DNA of 64,000 nucleotides from Chitinophagaceae bacterium (GTDB lineage Bacteria > Bacteroidota > Bacteroidia > Chitinophagales > Chitinophagaceae), in NCBI GenBank assembly GCA_016702745.1, contig JADJDJ010000002.1, positions 248,001-312,000 of the forward strand, written 5' to 3'. Positions 35,729 through 44,789 of the stretch are shown here, in pieces. The notes under the pieces were generated by a model. It saw nothing but the letters and a program-made list of their open reading frames with translations. It had not been told where the DNA came from and did not search any database. The translations under genes and the position numbers were made by a program. Positions within the stretch are counted from its first letter, which is position 1, and the number at the start of each line of letters is the position of its first letter.

Positions 35729-35768
35729 TTTCGGACTTCCCGACTTTCGGTCTTTCGGTCTTCCGGAC
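35729..35768 (+). repeat. Octad repeat TTYCSGWC x5
   Basis: TTTCGGAC, TTCCCGAC, TTTCGGTC, TTTCGGTC and TTCCGGAC follow each other at an exact 8-bp period. They end 6 nt before the stop codon of the minus-strand M28 gene, so in that gene's transcript they form the 3' untranslated region. Confidence 0.8.
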
Positions 35769-35774
35769 TTCTCT

Positions 35775-37478
35775 CTAAAACTCCACCGTAGTCTCCAGCT
35801 CCTCATTCCCTCTCTTGTATTTCACTTTCACTTTATCACCCTTTTTGAATTTTCCCAGGGTCTGCATATAAGATTCCATAGAAGATATCTTATAGTCACC
35901 AATCTGCAGCACAATATCACCCGCTTTGAGTCCGGCCTTTTGTGCAGGCTTGCCCTCACTCACGCCATCTGCTCTCAATCCATTTCCGGTATAGGTATAA
36001 TCAGGCATCACACCCATGGTGACATTAAAACGGGTATTGGTGCTGGTTTGGGCTTCCCTGGTTTTCAGGAAAGCGAGTTTGGGCGTTTTATCGAGGCGTT
36101 CAACCAGGTCAAGGATATGCCGGACGATCAGTTCCTGTCCTGCATAATTTATTTTATCCGCATCATCACCGGGTGTATGATAGTCGGTATGCAATCCGGT
36201 AAAATAAAACAACACCGGTATATCCTTGCGGTAAAAAGAAGTATGATCACTGGGACCGGTACCACTGCTGTCAATCTTGATCGTCATCAGCGGTGCTGTT
36301 TTCTTGTTCGAATGATCACCGGGACCGAAATAATCTTTTTCAATAACGGTGGACCAGGCAGGTGAAGTGCCGTAACCGCCAATGGTAAGGACCTTACTGC
36401 TGTCATTCAAACGACCCACCATATCCATATTGATCATATAGTTGGCATACTTCAGATCAATAGTGGCATGCTCAGTAAAATATTTGGAGCCATAGAGACC
36501 GAGTTCTTCTCCTGAAAAAGCAATAAAGAGATAGTTATTTCCTTTAGCGGCAGTATTCTTCAGTTTTCTGGCCAGTTCAATCAATGCTGCGGTTCCACTT
36601 GCATTATCATCTGCTCCGTTATGAATTGCAGGTGTATGTGCGGTATGTCGTGAATTTCCATCCTCACCATAACCCAGGTGATCGAGGTGGGCACCCAGTA
36701 TTACGGTATTAGCCGCTTTATTATCTATATAACCAATGACATTATAACCGATCCTTGTTTTTTCTGAAACAGCAATCCGCATTTTCAGGGTCAGGGTGGC
36801 GGTTTTGTCATTGAAATATTTATCGGCCACCGCACGACTGATAAAGATCACTGGAATGGTCAGTTTTTCGGATCTGTCTTTGGGGTTGAAGACCAGTTTG
36901 TCTTCAATGGTTGATGTATTATATAAGAAAACAGCAGCAGCCCCGCGTTCCTTGGCCTTCTGTGCATTCTTATAAATATATCCGGCCAGATCAAAATGAG
37001 GATTGGTTTTATTTTCTTCCAGCGTTTCTTTCAAATCATAGAACCAGGGCATATCGGCTTCCTGTACAGAAATAGAGGGGAGCGCTTCTAAGGCCATATC
37101 AGGAGAAAACGGGAAGGGGAAAAACTCTTTGCCAACAACCAATGGGATATTATTGATACTTAAGCGGGTGACAGAATCAATTTGTTTTCCTTCATTTACT
37201 ATAAAGTTCTGCGTATAATATTCCGTACCCTTAGGCTCCAAACCGATCGCTTTGAATTGTCGGGTGATATAGTTCACCGCCAGTTCTTCTCCTTTTGTTC
37301 CGGTTCTGCGTCCCTCCAGTTTATCATCGGCCAGAAAACTGACATGGCTTTTTAAATTTTCCAGGGTCTGGGTATCTGGTTTGGCCATTTTCTTTGAGGC
37401 AGAGCAGCCTGAAAGCATAACAACAAAAATGACAAGGGCCGGGGTCGTCAAAAAACGACGGAAATGGAAGTACTGCAT
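35775..37478 (-). CDS. M28-family zinc aminopeptidase lipoprotein with C-terminal PDZ domain
   Basis: A 567-residue exported enzyme. The N-terminus has a lipobox (VVMLSGCSASKK). The M28 zinc-site motifs are AHLDHLGYG (H264, D266), HNGADDNASGTAALIEL, FIAFSGEELGLYGSKYF (general-base Glu pair) and a late His in HTDYHTPGDDADKIN. A protease-associated-type insert lies at about 150-230 (AGYIYKNAQKAKERGAAAVF). The C-terminal about 90 residues (VSEGKPAQKAGLKAGDIVLQ) form a PDZ domain. It probably releases N-terminal amino acids from peptides in the periplasm or at the outer membrane. It is a single gene, divergent from feoB across 160 nt. Confidence 0.92.
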   Translation of the reverse strand: MQYFHFRRFLTTPALVIFVVMLSGCSASKKMAKPDTQTLENLKSHVSFLADDKLEGRRTGTKGEELAVNYITRQFKAIGLEPKGTEYYTQNFIVNEGKQIDSVTRLSINNIPLVVGKEFFPFPFSPDMALEALPSISVQEADMPWFYDLKETLEENKTNPHFDLAGYIYKNAQKAKERGAAAVFLYNTSTIEDKLVFNPKDRSEKLTIPVIFISRAVADKYFNDKTATLTLKMRIAVSEKTRIGYNVIGYIDNKAANTVILGAHLDHLGYGEDGNSRHTAHTPAIHNGADDNASGTAALIELARKLKNTAAKGNNYLFIAFSGEELGLYGSKYFTEHATIDLKYANYMINMDMVGRLNDSSKVLTIGGYGTSPAWSTVIEKDYFGPGDHSNKKTAPLMTIKIDSSGTGPSDHTSFYRKDIPVLFYFTGLHTDYHTPGDDADKINYAGQELIVRHILDLVERLDKTPKLAFLKTREAQTSTNTRFNVTMGVMPDYTYTGNGLRADGVSEGKPAQKAGLKAGDIVLQIGDYKISSMESYMQTLGKFKKGDKVKVKYKRGNEELETTVEF

Positions 37479-37613
37479 CGGTTTAAAATAAGGCTGTAAA
37501 GGTATTAATGGGGCCGATCATTTACCGGCTTGTTCTGCTAAATTTTGGCCATGATTTTCCGGATCAGGGCGGCCAAACACCGCAATTCGTAAGGTGGTTC
37601 CCCTCATTGCTTT

Positions 37614-37621
37614 TACTTTTG
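37614..37621 (+). promoter_or_regulatory. Candidate -7 promoter element of feoB
   Basis: TACTTTTG matches TAnnTTTG perfectly. It lies 18 nt before the GTG at 37639, so it supports that start over the GTG at 37594, which would be upstream of the transcript. No good -33 element was seen. Confidence 0.4.
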
Positions 37622-37638
37622 CAGGTTATAGGCTTCAT

Positions 37639-39759
37639 TTAGTGAAAAACAGCACCCTGCATATTGCCCTCGTGGGTAACCCCAACAGCGGAAAAAGTTC
37701 GCTGTTTAACTGTTTGACCGGTCTGAACCAGAAAGTGGGCAATTTCCCCGGGGTGACTGTGGATAAGAAATCAGGACATACCAAACTCTCCGATACTTTA
37801 ACCGCTGATGTGGTGGACCTGCCGGGATCTTACAGTTTATACCCCCGTCGTTTGGATGAATGGGTGAGCTACCGGGTGATGCTGAACCAGGACCAGGAGA
37901 TCAGGGCCGATGTGGTGGTGGCCGTAGCCGATGCCAGCAACCTGAAACGTAACCTGCTTTTCTGTTCCCAGATCATTGACCTGAAAGTACCGGTGGTAGT
38001 AGTGCTGACCATGATGGACATGGCCCGCAAAAAAGGGATCAAGATTGACCTGCCCACCCTGGAACGGGAACTGGGTGTACCTGTAGTGGCTGTTGATCCG
38101 AGAAAGAACAAGGGCATTGCCCAACTAAAAAAAGCCATCGAATTAACTTCCCAGCAATTATACCAGTCACCCGTAAGGGATTTTATCGATAACCGGTCTT
38201 TTGCCGAGAACTCCATTCAGGAAGTAAAAACACATTTTCCCGAGCTGAGTGATTATGCGGCCATTCATTACCTGATCAATCATGAATCTTTTGCATTGAC
38301 CCCTGCGATGCAGGATACCATTGAGCAAATTGAAAAGAAGAATGGGTTTAATCCCACCAAGACACAGGCCGAAGAAATCCTCCAGCGTTATAGCCGTATC
38401 CGGCAGATCATGCAGCAGGCGGTATCAGAACCGGATCCCCTCCAAAAAACACTGTTTACTGAAAAACTGGATAATCTTTTATTGCATCGCCGCTGGGGCT
38501 ATCTGATCCTGTTATCCGTTTTGTTCCTGCTTTTTCAAAGTGTGTTCTGGCTGGCGCAATATCCGATGGACTGGATTGATCTTGGTTTCGCCAAACTTAA
38601 CCAGGCGCTTTCCAGCAATCTGCCGGATAACCGCTGGACGGACCTTTTACTCAATGGAGTGATTGCCGGTTTGAGTGGCATCTTTGTCTTTGTCCCGCAG
38701 ATCATGATCCTCTTTGGATTGATCACCATGCTCGAAGATTCGGGTTATATGGCCAGGATCAGTTTTCTAAGTGACCGGCTCATGCGCAGTGTAGGTTTGA
38801 ATGGCAAGAGTGTGATGCCCATGATCAGTGGGTTTGCCTGTGCGGTACCGGCCATTATGAGTGCAAGAAATATTGAGAACCGAAAAGAAAGATTGCTCAC
38901 GATACTGATCACTCCGCTGATGAGTTGTTCGGCGCGGTTACCTGTTTATACGATCCTGATCGGATTAGTGATACCGCAAACCTATCTCTTCGGTTTCCTG
39001 GGGGTACAGGGTCTGGTGATGATGGGTTTGTACCTGCTGGGCCTGGTGATGGCATTGATTGTTTCTTATATCGCCAAATGGTTTATTAAAATACAGGAGA
39101 AAAGTTTTTTCATTCTGGAATTACCGGCCTATCGTTCTCCCCGCTGGAGCAATATGGTCACCACCATGCTCAGCAAGGCCCGGATCTTTGTATTTGATGC
39201 GGGAAAGATCATCATGATCATCAGTCTGTTGTTATGGGGACTCAGTTCATTTGGCCCGGGTAATACCATGCAAAACATCAGCAGTAAGCATGAAACCCTG
39301 AAGGCGGCTCCGGGAGCCAATCAGTCTGTACTTCACAAAGAGTACCAGACCGCCAAACTCGAAGGATCTTATGCCGGTATTCTGGGCAAGTCTATTGAGC
39401 CGGCAATTAGTCCGCTCGGTTACGACTGGAAGATTGGCATTGCCCTGATCACTTCCTTTGCGGCCCGTGAGGTATTTGTGGGCACGATGGCCACTTTGTA
39501 TAGTGTGGGTGATGATGAGGGCAGTTTATTATTGAAAGAAAAAATGAAAGCCGCCAAAAAACCGGATGGCACACCTGTCTTCACCCTCGCCACCGGTTTA
39601 TCCCTGATGATATTTTATGTATTTGCCATGCAATGCATGAGCACCCTGGCCGTAGTCAAACGTGAAACCCGCAGCTGGAAATGGCCCATCATCCAATTGA
39701 TTTACATGACAGGGTTGGCATGGGTGATGAGTTGGGTGGTGTATCAGATTTTCAGGTGA
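37639..39759 (+). CDS. feoB: Ferrous iron transporter FeoB
   Basis: About 706 residues from the GTG start. The N-terminal G domain has G1 LVGNPNSGKSS (residues about 10-20), the FPGVTVDKKSG switch I, DLPGSYSL (G3) and a divergent G4. After a helical spacer there are about eight to ten membrane helices with the two Gate motifs (MPMISGFACAVPAIMSARNI, and LMSCSARLPVYTILI with the conserved CxxP-like Cys-Ser-Ala-Arg-Leu-Pro). It imports Fe2+ across the inner membrane. FeoA is encoded separately 18 kb away. The start is GTG at 37639; an in-frame GTG 15 codons upstream is less likely given the promoter match. Confidence 0.95.
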   Translation, partial: LVKNSTLHIALVGNPNSGKSSLFNCLTGLNQKVGNFPGVTVDKKSGHTKLSDTLTADVVDLPGSYSLYPRRLDEWVSYRVMLNQDQEIRADVVVAVADASNLKRNLLFCSQIIDLKVPVVVVLTMMDMARKKGIKIDLPTLERELGVPVVAVDPRKNKGIAQLKKAIELTSQQLYQSPVRDFIDNRSFAENSIQEVKTHFPELSDYAAIHYLINHESFALTPAMQDTIEQIEKKNGFNPTKTQAEEILQRYSRIRQIMQQAVSEPDPLQKTLFTEKLDNLLLHRRWGYLILLSVLFLLFQSVFWLAQYPMDWIDLGFAKLNQALSSNLPDNRWTDLLLNGVIAGLSGIFVFVPQIMILFGLITMLEDSGYMARISFLSDRLMRSVGLNGKSVMPMISGFACAVPAIMSARNIENRKERLLTILITPLMSCSARLPVYTILIGLVIPQTYLFGFLGVQGLVMMGLYLLGLVMALIVSYIAKWFIKIQEKSFFILELPAYRSPRWSNMVTTMLSKARIFVFDAGKIIMIISLLLWGLSSFGPGNTMQNISSKHETLKAAPGANQSVLHKEYQTAKLEGSYAGILGKSIEPAISPLGYDWKIGIALITSFAAREVFVGTMATLYSVGDDEGSLLLKEKMKAAKKPDGTPVFTLATGLSLMIFYVFAMQCMSTLAVVKRETRSWKWPIIQLIYMTGLAWVMSWVVYQIFR

Positions 39760-39870
39760 GTTATAACCTCCGGCCAAAGAAACAGAGAAGATTGATTGAT
39801 TCTTATCGATCATTGCGGGTTATTTCTACACATCCGTTTCTCCATCTATAGTAAAGTTACAGGATAAGAA

Positions 39871-39901
39871 AATCCTGCTCAGTTATATGCTGAGCAGGAT
39901 T
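39871..39901 (-). terminator. Hairpin terminator for the unknown repeat-motif gene
   Basis: AATCCTGCTCAG and CTGAGCAGGATT form a perfect 12-bp stem with a 7-nt loop. On the minus strand the stem is followed by TTCTTATCC, giving a T-rich tail after the stop of the minus-strand gene. It could also stop plus-strand feoB transcripts, so it may work both ways. Confidence 0.75.
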
Positions 39902-39942
39902 AAAGGTTTGATTATTTCTAAAAATGTAGCAGTAGAAAAATC

Positions 39943-41706
39943 TTATTTTTTCCCGTACACCGCATTGATATACTCCAGTATTTTATCATCCCCCGAATTC
40001 AGCAATTGTTTTTGCTGCTGTTTGTCCATACTGTGATATGATTTGCCTCCTTGCAGTAAAAGTTCCCAGTTATCATTATTGACCTTGGCTTTTTCTCCGG
40101 TTCGGGTATCGATGATAAAATAGTCAGTTCCTTTTTTAGCACGATAAGGTTCACCACCTTTTTTATTGGCCAGCTTGCTTTTTAAAATCTCGGCCGCTCT
40201 TTTTCCGGAGCCCTTTCCGGTATTATAGGCATCGCTGAGATTCATGCCTGATCGCAGCGCCATGTCCATGGATACGGATGAAACCAGGTTTTGGAAAGCG
40301 GGTGTCTCTGAAATACTCAGCAGTGTTTTGGACAACATGGATTCATTATCGGGATAGGGATTGTTATAGATAGCCATGGGTGCCCCCATTTTTTCTGCCT
40401 TCATGAATATTGCTTCATGCTGCACATAGAGATTGTCGCCGATCACACAATAGGCAATTTGTTTATTCGCTCCGCCAAATGAAGAAGCCTGGTTATCCTT
40501 ATCAACAAAATCAACACCTGCACACCAGAAACCTTTATCGCCTGTAAGTTTTACTGTGCCTTCGTATTTGATGCCATCCATTCCCACCACATAGCCGTTG
40601 ATGGCACTGTTTGTTGTTCCGCCTGTTTTAACACCGGAAGCCACCGCCCCTCCCGGATCAAATGCTTCAATCAGTGCAATATCCTGAACCACTTTATCAA
40701 TCTCCTTCATATTCAGAATAGTGACCGGCTCATCGAACTTTGACGCCACATAGACGCCATAATAATTACCCGGATCGGGGAAATAAGCGACATATCCTTC
40801 ATGCTTCTTTCCATCCTTGGTGGTCACCGATCCCGGATGAAAATTCATTTCTTCTACCGTGTAACTTTTGTCCAGGTTATTGGTAAGCATATTGATGGTA
40901 AGTCCGGTGATACCATAGGCAAATACATCATCCATATCAATTTTCTCATCTTTCCCGGACCGTTGAAAGCGAATCTCATCCACCAGATCGCTGACTGTTT
41001 TTCTTTTATCGGGATCTGCATTCATCGTATTCTTGACAATCAGTTGCATATTCCCTTCCATTTTCTTTCCGTCATTCGTGATCACAAAGCCCGGTTGGAA
41101 TTTTGTTCTCCGCTTACCCATTACTTCCCCACCATGAAAGAATAAGCGGTGGATGGTGCCAGGCCCAGGGTAATATTCTTCCATACTCTTTTACCTGTTC
41201 TTTTTTATAAACCGTTTTTGCACCGCTCTTATCTACAAAAGTCAGTTTCTCCAGTGCAAAAAATCCGGAAGCGCCCGGCATATCCTCATCAGAGGAGGTC
41301 CCTTCAATCTGTATTTTTCCGTCTTTTACCTCCCCGTTTGTTAATGTCACAAAGCCTCTTTCGGCTTCTTTATTATCTCTTCTTTTCTGGTTACTCCATT
41401 CAAACCAGGAAAGAGGTGATACACAAACCGGTGTGGTCATGGTCAATCCCCAGCTGGTTGCCGAGCGTACATCCACTTTGAATTTAGAACCCGAACGTTC
41501 TGTCAGACTGATCCCCCTTCTTTCTCATAATTTTTTATTGAGATATTCCCTTCCAGTCTGGAGCCATCTCTTAAAACAATATAGCCATCGGTATTACTCT
41601 CGAAGTAGGGCAGCGGAGTGGTTTGCTGACCGGGTATCAATTGAGAAAACAAATGACCGGATGGCAAGAGGCATGCTGAAAGAATCAGATACAATAAGCG
41701 GCGCAT
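39943..41706 (-). CDS. Exported protein of unknown function with repeated DG-x3-EG motifs, frame broken twice
   Basis: Three minus-strand frames join into a protein of about 587 residues. It starts MRRLLYLILSACLLPSGHLF (signal peptide). The first frame stops after NYEKEGGSV; one more G in the run at 41513-41517 gives NYEKEGGISLTERSGSKFKV. The second stops after RILPWAWHHP; removing one G at 41181-41182 gives KEYEEYYPGPGTIHRLFF. The restored protein has five copies of a hairpin-like motif: GYIVLRDGSRLEGNISI, GFVTLTNGEVKDGKIQI, GFVITNDGKKMEGNMQL, GSVTTKDGKKHEGYVAY and GYVVGMDGIKYEGTVKL. They are separated by 60-110 residues. I do not recognise the family. Single gene, own terminator. The corrections rest on motif continuity rather than on a known homologue. 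Confidence 0.68.
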
Positions 41707-42145
41707 AAGAGTGGTTTTGGTGGTTTGGTTAAGCTGGTTTTATTCTGTTTCGAGACGATTTGCGGCAACTTATTATTGACGGGGCAATATTTTCCCCAAT
41801 CAATATGAATGCACAGGGTATTTGTTTGTCCGGAGCGGGTGCGGCATAATGAAATTTTTTCAGCGGCCGATCAAATGAAGCATAAAAGATCTGGTCCGTT
41901 CTGTTACACAGAAAAAAGCCGGGGACCGACTGATTTCATTCCTTAGGTATCTATGGAAGCGAAAACTGATTTAGCACAGGAAGCTGAAACTAATATACTA
42001 CTATTTATATAGATGAATTTGCATAACGAAAAATATCTTCCTCCTTTTTGCTGCCTAGGGCTTATTGGCAGTAGTGACTGTCCATGTACTGAAGAATACA
42101 ATAAAATTTTTCAACCTTCAATTTTCAACTTTCAATTTAAACAAA
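41707..42145. other. 439-bp intergenic region with a TTCAAnn heptad repeat
   Basis: No coding potential was recognised. It holds the upstream region of the minus-strand unknown gene and the 3' flank of the AraC gene. TTCAACC, TTCAATT, TTCAACT and TTCAATT follow each other at exact 7-bp spacing (42110-42137), close to the AraC stop. A TTTATATAGATGAATTTGC stretch near 42004 is AT-rich but no promoter could be fixed. Confidence 0.7.
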
Positions 42146-42991
42146 CTATTCCCTGATTCCCAACCTGAACTTCCCTGGTGTGATTCGATTTTTCCTGAGG
42201 AAAACCCGGTTAAAATAACTGATATTCTCAAAGCCCGACTGGTAGGCCACCGACTGAACACTTTTATCTGTTTCCAGTAATAACATCATGGCATGTGTGA
42301 TGCGCACCTCATTCACATAATCAGAAAAGGTCTTTCCCATGGTCCTTTTGAAATACTTGCAGAAAGCACTCTCTGATAAATGAATCACGGATGCGGCATG
42401 GGTCAGACTGATCCTGGAACTAAAATGCTGCTGGATATAGGCCAGTACCTTGCTGATACGAGTGGTTTGAACCTGCGTGGTAGGATGATAGGAGACCGAA
42501 GCCAGCGGTCTTGTTTTGAAACTACTCATCAATGAAAACAATTCCAAAAAACCGGTTATCGCAGAGAGGCGCTTGCATTGAGCCAGTTGAAGCAGTTCTT
42601 TCAATACCCCGGACAGCTGCGAACCCTTCATGAGTATACCCCTGGAAGATTGCTTAAAGACAGGGGCCAGCTCTTCCAGCTCCGGCATCCTGAGCAGATT
42701 TTCAACAAATGAAATGGGAAATTGCAGTACAATGGCCTGACATTGCTGCTTTCTTTTGATATCACTTACCCAGGAATGCGGAACCTGCGGCCCAATTAAT
42801 ACCAAATCACCCTCCCGGAATTGCTCCACACTATCCCCCACCAAACGCCTGCCCCTGCCTTTTACGATATATGTGAGCTCGTACTCCGGATGAAAATGCC
42901 AGAAGAATTCAAAACGGGGCATATTCAGTTCATAGCAGAAAAAGGACCTGCCCGAATGCAATTGCTGTAGATTCTGCAACTTAGCTCTCAT
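42146..42991 (-). CDS. AraC-family transcriptional regulator
   Basis: A 281-residue regulator. The N-terminal cupin sensor domain (FFWHFHPEYELTYIVKGRGR, with GDLVLIGPQVPHSW) resembles sugar-sensing AraC proteins. The C-terminal 100 residues form two helix-turn-helix units (LTHAASVIHLSESAFCKYFK, VQSVAYQSGFENISYFNRVF) and end RITPGKFR. It is divergent from the seven-gene glycoside operon, and a long inverted repeat lies between them, so it most likely controls that operon and perhaps itself in response to a sugar. Confidence 0.93.
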   Translation of the reverse strand: MRAKLQNLQQLHSGRSFFCYELNMPRFEFFWHFHPEYELTYIVKGRGRRLVGDSVEQFREGDLVLIGPQVPHSWVSDIKRKQQCQAIVLQFPISFVENLLRMPELEELAPVFKQSSRGILMKGSQLSGVLKELLQLAQCKRLSAITGFLELFSLMSSFKTRPLASVSYHPTTQVQTTRISKVLAYIQQHFSSRISLTHAASVIHLSESAFCKYFKRTMGKTFSDYVNEVRITHAMMLLLETDKSVQSVAYQSGFENISYFNRVFLRKNRITPGKFRLGIRE

Positions 42992-43001
42992 ATCATATTT
43001 C

Positions 43002-43041
43002 TACTATATTTTGAAAATAAACCAATTTTGTCAATATAGTA
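43002..43041. promoter_or_regulatory. Imperfect 17-bp inverted repeat, candidate AraC operator
   Basis: Left arm TACTATATTTTGAAAAT (43002-43018), 6-nt spacer AAACCA, right arm ATTTTGTCAATATAGTA (43025-43041). The arms pair at 14 of 17 positions: nine outer, then three mismatches, then five inner. The 119-bp gap separates the AraC start from the PhyH start. The repeat begins 10 bp upstream of the AraC ATG and could repress or activate either direction. Confidence 0.6.
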
Positions 43042-43110
43042 TCATATAAAGCCCGGATTCGCTTATCCGGTATCCTTTAAGCTGCTGATTTTTGTCTTAA
43101 ATTATATGCT

Positions 43111-43938
43111 ATGCATTCCCTGCCTGCCAACATTTCAGCATTGCTGAACCAACCCTATTCGCTCACTGCTGATCAGATCGATTTTTACCAGCAACACCGT
43201 TATATCAAACTCAAACAAGTGCTGGACGAAGCCAGTCTTTCCTTTTTCAATGAAGCCATCAGTGAACGGGTGACCGCAATGAACAATGAAACCAGACCGC
43301 TGGAAGAACGCAGTACCTATGGTAAAGCCTTCCTGCAGTTATTTAACCTTTGGCGGGAAGATGCTATTATAAAAGAACTGGTATTCAGCAAACGATTGGC
43401 AAAAATCGCAGCCGACCTGATGCAAACCGATGGCGTTCGCATCTACCACGATCAGGCCCTCTTCAAAGAAGGCGGAGGGGGAATTACCCCATGGCATGCA
43501 GATCAGTATTACTGGCCATTGGAAACTGATAAAACCGTTACCGCCTGGATTCCCTTACAGGCCACGCCGCTGGAAATGGGTCCACTGGAATTCAGTGCCG
43601 GCAGTCATCAAATCGTGATAGGCCGCGATCTTGAAATCAGCGATGAAAGTGAAGCCGCCATTCAGCAAAATCTGCGCGTAACCGATTTCAAACATGTGAT
43701 TGAACCCTTTGATGCAGGAGAACTGAGCTTTCACAGCGGATGGGTTTTTCACCGGGCAGGCGCCAATAGCAGCACAGCAACCAGAAAAGTAATGACCGTT
43801 ATTTACATGGACAAGGACATGGTGCTTAAACAACCCGACAACAAAAACCAGATCAATGACTGGAATACCTGGTGTCCGGGTGCTAAAGTCGGAGAAGTGA
43901 TCAACTCGCCCATCAACCCAATCATCTACCAAAACTGA
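43111..43938 (+). CDS. Phytanoyl-CoA dioxygenase (PhyH) family protein
   Basis: A 275-residue Fe(II)/2-oxoglutarate dioxygenase. The iron facial triad is visible: His129 and Asp131 in ITPWHADQYYWPLE, and a distal His in LSFHSGWVFHRAG (His209 or His214, followed by Arg for 2-oxoglutarate). The jelly-roll core has AWIPLQATPLEMGPLEFSAG. Bacterial PhyH proteins hydroxylate many small molecules, not only phytanoyl-CoA. It is the first gene of the glycoside operon, 4 nt before the TIM-barrel gene, which suggests oxidation of a sugar-linked or cyclic substrate. The substrate is unknown. Confidence 0.88.
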   Translation: MHSLPANISALLNQPYSLTADQIDFYQQHRYIKLKQVLDEASLSFFNEAISERVTAMNNETRPLEERSTYGKAFLQLFNLWREDAIIKELVFSKRLAKIAADLMQTDGVRIYHDQALFKEGGGGITPWHADQYYWPLETDKTVTAWIPLQATPLEMGPLEFSAGSHQIVIGRDLEISDESEAAIQQNLRVTDFKHVIEPFDAGELSFHSGWVFHRAGANSSTATRKVMTVIYMDKDMVLKQPDNKNQINDWNTWCPGAKVGEVINSPINPIIYQN

Positions 43939-43942
43939 ACCC

Positions 43943-44780
43943 TTGCAGATTAACTACTGTTGCCCCTATTGGGGATCCGAAAAAGATAAACCCGCAGACT
44001 TTATTGACAAGGTATTGTCAAGCGGTTATGATGGAGCAGAAGTGCTGTTGCCGGCAGCCAGTACCCCCTTTACAGAAGCTTTTCTGAAAAAGCTCTCCAC
44101 AGTGCGGGAAACTAAACCGGATTTTTTCCTGATTTTACAACAACTCACCGCACCGGAAAATGAATCCGTAGACAGTTATATAAAGAAAATGAGCCGCTGT
44201 TTAACTGATCTGACTGATTTGAAACCCGGTTTCATCAACACACATACGGGAAAGGATTATTATTCATTTGATGATAACTGCAGGGTTATCGAAGCCGCCC
44301 TGAACATCAGCCATAAAACAGGGGTACGCATCCTCCATGAAACACATCGTGGCCGCTTTTCCTTTCATGCTGCCTCTCTGACTCCCTATCTACGGCAATT
44401 TCCTGAACTGGAACTGACGGGTGACTTCTCCCATTTTTGCACAGTATCCGAAAGCCTGCTCGAAGACCAGGAAGATATCATCGGAAAAATCATACCGCAT
44501 GTTTCACATATTCATGCCAGGGTCGGACATACACAGGGACCACAGGTAACTGATCCTTTTTTACCCGAATGGGAACCACAACTCATCCGTTTTGAAAGAT
44601 GGTGGCAGCAAATCATCGATGAAAAAATAAAAAAAGGGTGTGCAAATGATGACCATCACACCGGAATTTGGTCCGGCTCCATATATGCCATTAGCTCCTT
44701 TCACACAGGAACCATTGGGAAATCAATGGCAGATCAACTGTAACATGATGCAGCGGCTGAGATCCACGCTTGCCACATAA
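43943..44780 (+). CDS. Sugar phosphate isomerase/epimerase-like TIM-barrel protein, frame broken near 44645
   Basis: The first frame starts with TTG (MQINYCCPYWGSEKDKPADF). It has the AP-endonuclease-2/xylose-isomerase-like barrel pattern: GYDGAEVLLPAAS, FINTHTGKDYYSFDD, GVRILHETHRGRFSFHAAS, ELTGDFSHFCTVSES and HVSHIHARVGHTQGPQV, with the metal-site His and Asp of this fold. After KKGCA it runs into an unrelated frame. Removing one A from 44644-44646 restores MMTITPEFGPAPYMPLAPFT and NQWQINCNMMQRLRS, the standard ending of the family, with a stop at 44778-44780. Corrected length 278. It sits between PhyH and an MFS transporter, gaps 4 and 9 nt. Confidence 0.85.
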
Positions 44781-44789
44781 AACCAACAC

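Noticed and set aside
37594..37638. GTG start for FeoB at 37594
   Set aside because: The perfect -7 element lies at 37614-37621, so a transcript from it would not contain this codon; GTG at 37639 fits the conserved G1 position.
44640..44743. Alternate C-terminus of the TIM-barrel gene ending at 44743
   Set aside because: The sequence after KKGCA does not look like the family; removing one A yields the expected TPEFGPAPYM ending.
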